From CAZMNY01 sp964567745 (GTDB lineage: Bacteria; Planctomycetota; Planctomycetia; Pirellulales; Pirellulaceae), in the NCBI GenBank assembly GCA_964567745.1, contig CAZMNY010000039.1, positions 17,726-81,725 on the forward strand: a DNA stretch of 64,000 nucleotides. The letters are read 5' to 3'. The notes below the pieces were generated by a model. That model saw nothing but the letters and a program-made list of their open reading frames with translations. It ran no database searches and was not told where the DNA came from. Below, piece by piece: positions 18,838 to 25,971 of the stretch (its first letter is position 1; each line of letters starts with the position of its first letter). The translations under genes and the position numbers were made by a program.

Positions 18838-19203
18838 TTGGGCGCCGTTGGACTCGCCGACGCGATGAGGCTATGTCAACGCGACCTACTGATTCGAGAC
18901 ACCGTCAACAGCGCCGTCAATTCGTCCGTGCTCGGAATCGAATCGCCGCTTACCTCCACTGAAGTCTTGACTGTGATTCGCCACCCGTGGATCAAGAGAC
19001 AGAAGTCGTTTCAAGGCGCCGGCGGCGTCCGACTTGTGCGATCCGACGACAATCGAGTTATCGTGTCGCAGTCGACCGCTGCGGCCGCGATCGGCCTTCC
19101 GACTTCAAGCCGTTCGGCCATTGCGGATGCCCGGATTGGCGAATCGAATTCAGTCCAGCGCGAACAGCTTCTTCGTTTGCCTGACGACGAAGACGATGAG
19201 TGA
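18838..19203 (+). CDS. Doubtful small hypothetical protein
   Basis: 121 residues from a TTG at 18838, in the same frame as the preceding fragment and separated from it only by the TAG at 18823. It reads LADAMRLCQRDLLIRDTVN, then VRLVRSDDNRVIVSQSTAAA, and ends in an acidic tail (LLRLPDDEDDE). No ribosome-binding site is obvious and no motif is known. The coding nature is uncertain. In favour is the GTGA overlap between its stop and the start of the next short frame. Confidence 0.3.
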   Translation: MGAVGLADAMRLCQRDLLIRDTVNSAVNSSVLGIESPLTSTEVLTVIRHPWIKRQKSFQGAGGVRLVRSDDNRVIVSQSTAAAAIGLPTSSRSAIADARIGESNSVQREQLLRLPDDEDDE

Positions 19204-19451
19204 GGAAAGAATGGGGATGCGCTCCCCATGTCTTCGACCCCAATGAGCTTTCTCGTTCGGTGAACAAGATTCAACGCTACGGCAAACTCCACTTCGGCTG
19301 GAAGCCTGGAAGCCCCAGCCACGATGTACTTCGCCAGGGGTGCCCGGTCGGACACGATTCCGCCGCTCGATTCTGCTATTGCCCGCCCGCCAAAATCTCG
19401 CTACACGTCATCATCGAAAAATGGCGAATCATCCATCCGGACCTGTCGTAA
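19200..19451 (+). CDS. Doubtful small hypothetical protein overlapping the previous stop
   Basis: 83 residues from GTG at 19200, whose TGA overlap with the upstream stop (GTGA) is a classic coupling arrangement. It contains RYGKLHFGWKPGSPSHD and several Cys and His residues (GCPVGHD, CYCPP). A segment with CCCCAGCCACGATG is also found near 21165, so part of this stretch may be dispersed repeat sequence, not a gene. No family was recognised. Confidence 0.25.
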   Translation: MRKEWGCAPHVFDPNELSRSVNKIQRYGKLHFGWKPGSPSHDVLRQGCPVGHDSAARFCYCPPAKISLHVIIEKWRIIHPDLS

Positions 19452-19485
19452 CTCGACGTCGCACAGTTGGCGAGGATAGTCGTTT

Positions 19486-20436
19486 ATGAACTCAACAACT
19501 TGGCGAGAGCTTGGCAATCGATCCAGGCCCATGCACTGTTCGGGCTGTGTCTCTTACGGTCATTTACTCTGCGTGATTCTAGCGACCGCCCTACCGGTCT
19601 TGTGGTCGAGTTCGGCGACTGGGCAAGAGCTAAAAGGACTGCGGGACACTGTGCGTCGCGCCGGCGCGCCCAAGGCCAAAGACCGCGACGACGACGATCA
19701 CGACGAACATCGGCGACACAGCGACTACGACTATCACGATCATCACCATCATGACGACGAAAACGACTTCGAATTGTGGGCGGGGCTGGGAGTCGTCATC
19801 GGTACGGGCCTAACCGCGCCGTTCTGGGGACCCGTCGCGATCTTGGACGACGACTATGACGTGCCGGGGTATTTCCCTACGTACCCGTACAAGGGCCAGC
19901 TCGAAGGCCACATGATGTTCCACCCGTGGCTTCCGGAAGAGCCATTCCCTTGGTCGTCACGGGCGAGCGTGGAATACGCCGACTCGTTCAACGATGTCGC
20001 CAATGTGAACACGAAACTACTGTTCGAGTCTACGAAGCGGTGGGGGATCGATTCGGAGATCGGTTATCGAACTGAGAAACTACAGTCGGGGTTCAAGGAC
20101 GATCTTTTTGTCGGGGATTTAAACGTTGTCTACCGTTTTGCCCAAAGCGAACACTGGCAGTTTCGCTCGGGCGTTGGCGTCAACTGGTTGACCGACGACA
20201 TCGACTCAAACTTCGGATTCAATTTCACCTACGCGGTGGACTATTTCCCGAGATCGCCCTGGGTTTTCTCCAGCGAGCTCGATTGGGGAAAGCTCGGCAA
20301 TTCCTCGCTGATACATCTTCGCTCGACGGCTGGCGTGTTGTTTCACGGCGGCGAGGTCTATATCGGGGTCGACTTGTACGACGTCGGTGCCTCGGATACG
20401 ACCACGATGATCAGCGGAGTTCGCGTTTGGCTCTAG
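19486..20436 (+). CDS. Outer-membrane beta-barrel-like protein with a His/Asp-rich segment
   Basis: 316 residues. The N terminus has a cysteine-containing hydrophobic segment (LLCVILATALPVLWSSS) ending in ATGQE, a likely signal peptide. Next comes a short region extremely rich in Asp and His (about 70-95, with DDDDHDEHRRH and DYHDHHHHDD), a probable metal-binding stretch. The rest (about 95-316) alternates short amphipathic strands ending in aromatic residues, for example RASVEYADSF, TKLLFESTKRWGIDSEIGYR, NVVYRFAQSEHWQF and GEVYIGVDLYDVG, as in outer-membrane barrels. The start is ATG 19486 with GAGGA nine bases upstream. Function unknown; metal binding or sensing at the cell surface is an inference from the His/Asp tract. 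Its 3' end overlaps the convergent PilZ gene by 26 bases. Confidence 0.75.
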   Translation: MNSTTWRELGNRSRPMHCSGCVSYGHLLCVILATALPVLWSSSATGQELKGLRDTVRRAGAPKAKDRDDDDHDEHRRHSDYDYHDHHHHDDENDFELWAGLGVVIGTGLTAPFWGPVAILDDDYDVPGYFPTYPYKGQLEGHMMFHPWLPEEPFPWSSRASVEYADSFNDVANVNTKLLFESTKRWGIDSEIGYRTEKLQSGFKDDLFVGDLNVVYRFAQSEHWQFRSGVGVNWLTDDIDSNFGFNFTYAVDYFPRSPWVFSSELDWGKLGNSSLIHLRSTAGVLFHGGEVYIGVDLYDVGASDTTTMISGVRVWL

Positions 20437-20976
20437 CGAGCGACCATTCGCCCATCGCGGCAATCAAGTCGTCGCCACTGGTCTTGGGCAGCGGTTGCGG
20501 AAGCAGGATGGAAGATGGCGGAAGTCCATCATTCAACGCCTCGTTGACGAACTTCATCACTTGGTCCGCGTCTTTCACGAATTTGGCGCCGATCTCGCAA
20601 CTATTCTCGCGGATCTTGATGCGCGTCACACGCACGACACTCGGACCTGATCGCTCTGGGGCGTGAGATGTTCGAGCGAGAGCCACTTGGCGTCGATCGG
20701 TTCGGTATGAATGATGCGCACGCCCGAGCTGGAGAAATCGGCTGTGCGGCAAAGAAACGGCTCACCCATCGGTTTCTGATCGTCGTCGAGCGGGGTGACA
20801 AGCAAGATCGCTTCGAGCGGACTTCGCTTCGCTATACGGCGTTCTCGATCGACATGCATGTAGTTAACGAAAGCCGCGACGTCTTTGGAGTCGACGTTTA
20901 AGTCGGCCTGTTCTGCTTGGCTTGCCGCAGGGCGAATGTGGGCGAGTAGGTCGGGGTGCCGGTTTTCATCGATCAC
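20411..20976 (-). pseudogene. PilZ domain protein, interrupted by a frameshift
   Basis: The first frame (20976 down to 20626) encodes the PilZ signature: RIAKR (RxxxR) followed about 30 residues later by DFSSSG (D/NxSxxG), the two c-di-GMP-binding motifs, then LSLEHLTPQSDQVRV. It stops at 20626. The continuation lies one base off in the frame ending at 20411 and reads VVRVTRIKIRENSCEIGAKF and a helical tail (FVNEALNDGLPP). Insertion of one base near 20645 restores one ~188-residue protein. It should bind cyclic di-GMP and act on motility, adhesion or secretion if intact. The start is GTG at 20976 or a later codon. The break may be a sequencing error, since both halves keep good coding character. 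Confidence 0.75.
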
Positions 20977-21172
20977 CGCGGCGTAGCGGAATCGAAGATG
21001 TGCACACTACGCCGCGGCTGGAGCTTCCAAAGTGACGCTTTCGCTATGGTCACCGTCACCGGAAGTCGTGTGGCTGGCGTTTCCATCGCTTCCAGCTGCC
21101 GCGGAACCGCTAGAAGGCATCGCGATGAAAGGGCGATTGAAGAAACGAAAACTGCGGCAGGATGCCCCAGCC

Positions 21173-21215
21173 ACGATGGACGAGCCACGATGCCCTAGCG
21201 ACGATGGACGAGCCA
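21173..21215. repeat. 15-bp direct repeat pair in the PilZ-fetB spacer
   Basis: ACGATGGACGAGCCA occurs at 21173-21187 and 21201-21215, separated by 13 bases. It is preceded by GCCCCAGCCACGATG, which also appears near 19310. This looks like a fragment of a dispersed repeat. Confidence 0.6.
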
Positions 21216-21216
21216 G

Positions 21217-22026
21217 TCACGAAGTTTGTTTCTTGGCCGTTAGGCGTTCTCGGTGAAACTGATGGGCGGGGCCGAACAGTCGCAAGAAGCTGAGCAACAC
21301 AACGCCAACAGTGCCGAGCGCTGTGGCTGAGGCGACTAGAAACATGATGACGATTTGGTACTTCACGGCCTGTGCGGGGTCCATGCCTGTGACGAGTTGG
21401 CCCGTCATCATGCCTGGCAAACTGACAATTCCGACGACCATCATCGAGTTGATAATCGGAATCATGCCAGTGCGAACGGCGTGCTGAATGGGTTCGCGAG
21501 CAGCCTCCCATCGGGTCGCGCCGAGCGCGAGCAGGCATTCGATCCGGTCTTGCCGAGAGACGATCGTTTCGGTGAACGAATTGAGGCCGATCGAGATGCC
21601 GTTGAGCGTATTGCCCAGCACCATGCCTAAGAGAGGGATCACGTATTGCGGCTGTCGCCAAGTGTCGGCGCCTTGGATGACGACGACCAAGGCAAAGCTG
21701 GTCACCAACCAGGCGCTGGCCCAGACGGAGAATATCGTGTTTAGCCAAATGCCGGGATAACGTCGATCGCTACGGCCAACCGCAGTGACGCCGGCGACGG
21801 AAGTCATCAAGATCGCCAAGGCGATGATCACGTACCAGCGGTTGAGTCCAAACACCCAATCCAAAACGAGGCCGACCAGCAGCAGTTGAGCGATCGTCCG
21901 CAGGCTGGCGATAACAAGCAACTTTTCCATTCGCAGCTGCAGTGCGACCGAAATGGCACCATTGATCACGATCAACAACGCTGCCAACGCGACTTGCCAA
22001 TACGCGAGCTCAATGTATTCTCGCAT
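21217..22026 (-). CDS. fetB: Iron export ABC transporter permease (FetB / UPF0014 family)
   Basis: 269 residues with about seven hydrophobic segments, starting LALAALLIVINGAISV-like helices (ALAALLIVINGAISVAL). The conserved cytosolic core of the family is present: GNTLNGISIGLNSFTE, the coupling-helix region ECLLALGATRWEAAREP and IPIINSMMVVGIVSLPGMMT. In E. coli FetAB exports iron and raises resistance to oxidative stress. The ATPase gene fetA lies immediately upstream on the same strand: the fetA stop ends at 22027 and the permease ATG is at 22024-22026, so the two genes abut without a gap. The transport substrate in this organism is inferred from the family only. Confidence 0.92.
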   Translation of the reverse strand: MREYIELAYWQVALAALLIVINGAISVALQLRMEKLLVIASLRTIAQLLLVGLVLDWVFGLNRWYVIIALAILMTSVAGVTAVGRSDRRYPGIWLNTIFSVWASAWLVTSFALVVVIQGADTWRQPQYVIPLLGMVLGNTLNGISIGLNSFTETIVSRQDRIECLLALGATRWEAAREPIQHAVRTGMIPIINSMMVVGIVSLPGMMTGQLVTGMDPAQAVKYQIVIMFLVASATALGTVGVVLLSFLRLFGPAHQFHRERLTAKKQTS

Positions 22027-22698
22027 CTAGTTCGCTCCTAACAGGAGGCCCGCTTCCAGGTGACGAACCGAATCGGCGACTCGCTCTGCCTGCGTCGGGT
22101 CGTGGGTCACCCAGATACAGGCGCGATGTTTCGCTCGGTCTAACCACCGTGATACGAGCGACTCCACTTGACGCGTTGCATCGGCGTCGAGCGCGGAGGT
22201 CGGTTCATCGAGCAGCAGGATCTGCGGATCGAGCTGCATGGCTCGCAATAACGAAGTCAGCTGGGCCTCGCCGCCCGAAAGTGACGCTTGCTGTTTGTCG
22301 AGGAACGCATCGGTTCGCCCCAACGAGTTCAATTGCTCAATCATCGATTCGCGACAGAACTTTTTTTCTCGATGCACTCCTAGCGAAAAAGGTCGCCGGA
22401 GGTTTTCATCGACCGTGCCTTCGAACAGGGCGGGACGTTGGTGAAGATAAGTCACTTGGCTGCGAAAGCTGGGCGTCCGACCGCCTTCAACTCGTTCGCC
22501 TTGCCAGCGAATTTCGCCTGAGTCGAGCGGATCGAGCATCGCGAGCGCTCTCAACAACAGCGTCTTGCCGCTACCCGAGGGCCCGACCATCGCAAGACGT
22601 TCGCCAGCTCCGAGCGTCAAGCAAATGTCGCTCAGCAACGGCTGTCCATTCACGTAGCGGCTGGCGTTGACGGCTTCTAGCTTTGTTTCGAAACCCAT
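22027..22698 (-). CDS. fetA: Iron export ABC transporter ATP-binding protein (FetA-like)
   Basis: 223 residues from ATG 22698; the frame is open further upstream, but that extension runs across the neighbouring methyltransferase and is Arg-rich, so it is not used. All ABC ATPase motifs are present: Walker A GPSGSGKT, Q-loop in VTYLHQRPALF, signature LSGGEAQ, Walker B ILLLDEPTSALD and switch His in IWVTHDP. It powers the FetB permease encoded directly downstream. Eight bases separate it from the spermidine-synthase-like gene, so the three probably form one transcript. Confidence 0.92.
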   Translation of the reverse strand: MGFETKLEAVNASRYVNGQPLLSDICLTLGAGERLAMVGPSGSGKTLLLRALAMLDPLDSGEIRWQGERVEGGRTPSFRSQVTYLHQRPALFEGTVDENLRRPFSLGVHREKKFCRESMIEQLNSLGRTDAFLDKQQASLSGGEAQLTSLLRAMQLDPQILLLDEPTSALDADATRQVESLVSRWLDRAKHRACIWVTHDPTQAERVADSVRHLEAGLLLGAN

Positions 22699-22705
22699 TG
22701 GCCAT

Positions 22706-23401
22706 CTATCCGCGAGCGAAGAACAACCAGTCGGTTCGCCGTTCGTCAACCAAACGATTCTCGTATGCCACCGGCTCGACTCGAACGTCGTCGTAGACAA
22801 CTCGGAGCGCGTCCGCAAACGGCGAACTCTCCGCATACGACCAGACGCCAAGAACGCCTCCTGGCGCCAAATGTCTGCGAGCCGCCCGAAGTCCCTGCTC
22901 GCTGTAGAACGGCAGGCTCTCTTCACCCAGCCGCTCGTCGGGCGAGTGGTCGACATCAATCAGAATCAGATCGACCGGATCGCTGGGCTCGGAGGCAAGT
23001 CTCGCGTAGACGTCGCCCTGCGTCAGCGACAAGCGGGATTCCGATACGAGCTCGCTAGAAAGCGGAACAAGACCTCGCTCGAGCCAATCAATCACTTGCG
23101 GCAGGAGTTCGACCACCTCAACGTTGGCAACGCGTTCTGACGACAACGCCTGGTGAGCCGTGTAGCCGAGTCCGAGTCCGCCGACGATCACGCGAAGGCG
23201 ATCGCCCCCATGAATGTCCAGAGCCGTCTGCGCGAGCGCCTTCTCCGAGTCGGTATAGAGGCTGCTCATCAAGAACTCGTGGTTCAGCGTGACTTCGGTT
23301 ACCGTTGTCCCGGGTTGAGAGATGAGTTCGCGTCGGCGCAAACAGAGCATGCCCAACGGGCTCGGTTCGTACGCCAGAATCTCTAGGTTTGTTTTCGACA
23401 T
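22706..23401 (-). CDS. Spermidine-synthase-like methyltransferase-fold protein
   Basis: 231 residues. The Rossmann core carries the family glycine motif in VIVGGLGLGYTAHQAL, the acidic end of strand 2 in VEVVELLPQVIDWL, a DVYARL pair, the LILIDVDHSPDE strand-4 region and GGVLGVWSYAESSPF. This resembles spermidine/spermine synthase-like proteins that lack the full polyamine-synthase active site, of which many are unassigned. ATG 23401 is preferred to an upstream start at 23428. It is the first gene of a likely spermidine-synthase-like/fetA/fetB operon; why it travels with an iron exporter is unclear. Confidence 0.8.
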   Translation of the reverse strand: MSKTNLEILAYEPSPLGMLCLRRRELISQPGTTVTEVTLNHEFLMSSLYTDSEKALAQTALDIHGGDRLRVIVGGLGLGYTAHQALSSERVANVEVVELLPQVIDWLERGLVPLSSELVSESRLSLTQGDVYARLASEPSDPVDLILIDVDHSPDERLGEESLPFYSEQGLRAARRHLAPGGVLGVWSYAESSPFADALRVVYDDVRVEPVAYENRLVDERRTDWLFFARG

Positions 23402-23512
23402 CGGACGCCAACCTATCGGCTCAAGCACTAGCTTGTCGAGAGGCGGAGCTTAAGAAGGCGTAGAACTCTCAAGTTACGCCGAGCAAGTAGCGGCATGCAA
23501 CAACGCGCGGCG

Positions 23513-24235
23513 CTAGGCGTCCATGCGTTTAAGGTCGAAAACTTCGACATCAACTCCAGACGAGTAATGCGCGAATTCCGGTTTGCCTTCACAGCCCGTC
23601 ACGCCCGCCGCGAGCAAGAGGCTGTCCTCGACTCTCGATACGTGGGCCAGTTGAGCCGGGTAGGGCGTGTGTGCGACCTGACCGGCATAGAGCCCTCCTT
23701 TTCGCTCGACGAACAGCAGGTATCGCTCGAGGAAAAAGAACTCGAGCGAGTCCGGCGATGAGGGCTCAAGCGATTCGCCGATCTGGTATTCCGCTCGGTG
23801 AAAGGCGCCGTCGCACTTCCTTTCCGTACGGTAGTAGATGTCGTCGCCATCGCGGCGGACGGCCATGTCCGCATGAAAATAGGGCAATCCCCAGAATTTT
23901 CGAGCCGCCCAAACGGCTGGCCCGTGGGCTGCTTCGAGAGAGAGAAAGAACACGCCCGGTTTATCGCGATACCGAACGTAGGTACGAACGTTGGTTTCTA
24001 GAAAGCTGAACGAGAGCGACTTTGGCAACCAGCGAGGGCGGACGCCTTCCATTTCGAACGGCACAACGCCGACATACGCGACGTCGTCGAACAAGTCTAA
24101 CTCGAGCGACTCTGGCACGAGAGGCCGCAGCACGTCAATCGGCACGGGCCAGTGCATGAATAGCAGAGACCGCCACACGTGGTACCCTCGTGGATTACCA
24201 GCCGGCCTCCTAGTCGGGCCGATGCGATCGATCAT
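23513..24235 (-). CDS. DUF2071 (YqjF-like) protein
   Basis: 240 residues. Characteristic DUF2071 landmarks are WRSLLFMHWPVPIDVLRPLVP, a D-x-AYVGVVPFEM turn, SFLETNVRTYVRYRDKPGVFF, and GLPYFHADM. The family is related to the acetoacetate decarboxylase-like fold, but the reaction is unknown. The ATG at 24235 has a strong GGAGGAG about seven bases upstream, which decides the start against an in-frame ATG at 24256. The gene stands alone between the fet operon and the YdeI-like gene. Confidence 0.85.
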   Translation of the reverse strand: MIDRIGPTRRPAGNPRGYHVWRSLLFMHWPVPIDVLRPLVPESLELDLFDDVAYVGVVPFEMEGVRPRWLPKSLSFSFLETNVRTYVRYRDKPGVFFLSLEAAHGPAVWAARKFWGLPYFHADMAVRRDGDDIYYRTERKCDGAFHRAEYQIGESLEPSSPDSLEFFFLERYLLFVERKGGLYAGQVAHTPYPAQLAHVSRVEDSLLLAAGVTGCEGKPEFAHYSSGVDVEVFDLKRMDA

Positions 24236-24477
24236 CGTGGGGCTCCTCCAACGCAAAAGCAGTGTTCGGCTCGAGGCAACCGTCCATTGATGTCGCTAAC
24301 CGAACGAATCCAAGTAGAACCAGAGAACCGCAATTTCACGACCGAGTTAACTTAGTTCTTTGTCGCTAGTCGATTGTTCAACCTTTGTGCCCTTCTTGCA
24401 ACCGGCCCTTCGCTCGTTGTCACTTGGCGATGCTTGGATGACGTGCTAACGATGAGGCTTTCGATGGAGATTTCGCT

Positions 24478-25103
24478 ATGAAGCGATACAAGACGGTTGC
24501 TGCATACATCGAAAGGGCCGAAGAGTGGGCGGATGAGCTCGTCATGCTTCGAAGATCTTGAACTCGACGAAGCTCGAGGAAACCGTAAAGTGGGGCGGCC
24601 CGTGCTACGTTTACGATGGCAAGAACGTGGTTGGGATGGGCGCTTTCAAATCGTATGTCGGTCTTTGGTTCCATCAGGGCGCTTTGTTATCGGACCCGAA
24701 CAACGTCTTGATAAACGCGCAAGAAGGCAAGACGAAAGCGTTGCGGCAATGGCGATTTGAATCGAAAAAAGAGATAAAGAGCCGAGGGATCAAGGCGTAC
24801 GTAAAAGAGGCGATCGAACTGCAGAAGCAAGGTTCGGAAATCAAACCAACTCGGCAAAAATCGGTTACCGTTCCAGCTCAACTTCATTCGGCTCTCACGA
24901 AGAACAGAAAGGCCAAAGCCGGGTTCGCGTCGCGAACCCCAGGCAAACAGCGCGAGTACGCTGAGTACATCGCGGAGGCCAAACGCGAAGAGATGAAAGT
25001 CAAACGTTTGGCGAAGATTATCCCAATGATCGTCGATGGCGCTGGTTTGAATGATAAATATCGTAGTTGTTGCCATGTCCAACGAATCGCACGAGTACGA
25101 TGA
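24478..25103 (+). pseudogene. YdeI/DUF1801-type protein, frameshifted near its N terminus
   Basis: ATG 24478 opens MKRYKTVAAYIERAEEWADEL and stops at 24562 after 27 codons. One base off, the frame from 24558 continues KILNSTKLEETVKWGGPCYV, MGAFKSYVGLWFHQGALLSD, EIKSRGIKAYVKEAIELQKQ and YAEYIAEAKREEMKVKRLAK, ending IVDGAGLNDKYR. Joined, they give the usual DUF1801 core plus the C-terminal bacteriocin-protection (YdeI/OmpD-associated) region. Adding one A in CGAAGATC near 24557 restores the frame. The normal family C terminus ends soon after NDKYR; here the frame runs on to 25103 into the next gene, so a further one-base loss near 25066 is possible. Confidence 0.75.
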
Positions 25104-25718
25104 GTCGACGGAACAGCCTGGTTCGAAAGACCCGCACTGGCTCACTTGGCCCAACGTCGTCACGAGCATTCGTATTGTCGGTTCACCCGGCTTGGTGGCG
25201 CTGGCCATGGCCGGCCAGACGATTTGGCTCGGCCTGTTCGCAGTCGTGCTCGTATTCACCGAATGGCTCGACGGCTTTTGGCTCGCAAGTTACATCAAGA
25301 GTCGGCAGCCGGCGCGCGCTTAGATACGGTTGCTGACGCCGTGTTCTACTCATCGCTGCTCTTGGCCGTCGCGGCGGTCAACCCGCAGATGGTTTTCGAC
25401 GAGCTGCCGTGGATCCTTGTCGCTATCGGCAGTTACCTGCTCAGCTGGTTAGCGAGTTGGCTCAAGTTTAGACGACTGCCGAGTTATCACACATGGGCGG
25501 CAAAACGAGTTTGGGTCGTGGTCGGTGCCGGAATCGTCTGCTTGTTAGCGGGCTGGGCTGCCTGGCCGTTCCGCCTTGCCATGGTTTGTGTCGGAATCAC
25601 AAACTTGGAAGCCACCGCAATTTCGCTGACCCTGAATCAGTGCCAAACGGACGTACGTTCGATACTTCATGTTCAGAAAAGAAACCAGCAGCCTGACGAC
25701 GCAGACGATGCTGTTTGA
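25075..25718 (+). pseudogene. CDP-alcohol phosphatidyltransferase, frameshifted inside the active site
   Basis: ATG 25075 reads MSNESHEYDE, PHWLTWPNVVTSIRIVGSPG and a membrane helix up to VFTEWLDG, then runs out at 25323. One base off, the frame gives LLARKLHQESAAGARLDTVADAVFY and several more membrane helices (LLLAVAAVNP, PWILVAIGSYLLSWL, VVVGAGIVCLLAGWAAW). Spliced at the TTTT at 25276-25279, the product has the complete family signature DGxxAR-x8-G-x3-D-x3-D. One extra T there restores the gene. The family makes phospholipids by exchanging CMP for an alcohol. As given, the gene is broken; a homopolymer sequencing error is the simplest explanation because the spliced protein is otherwise perfect. 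Confidence 0.8.
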
Positions 25719-25775
25719 CGCAACGGCTGGGCGTCGCGCGTCGGGCAATGGGCCGGTAATCGGCGGCTCGGGTGT

Positions 25776-25936
25776 CGAGTGGGGAGTGCAAAGTCAAAAA
25801 TGGACGAGCCGGCACACTCGTGATGGCCGAGAAAAATTCGAACGAGCTCTCAACTCTCCCAAAATAATCCGCGTCGCCTCGCGCACCTGTCGGCCAACGG
25901 TCAACCTCAACGTAGCCTACGGGCAACGCCCTAGGG
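25776..25936 (+). repeat. Interspersed repeat, copy A
   Basis: About 160 bases starting GAGTGGGGAGTGCAAAGT and ending ...GTAGCCTACGGGCAACGCCCTAGG. It is matched in inverted orientation by copy B (27988-28146), with long nearly identical blocks such as ACCTGTCGGCCAACGGTCAA. Copies of this kind produce the spurious peptide CRPTVNLNVAYGQRP. No transposase or terminal repeats are evident, so it is best called a REP-like or MITE-like non-coding repeat. Confidence 0.8.
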
Positions 25937-25971
25937 TTGCTCGTCCGCACGGGCGTTTCTATGCGCTGTTT

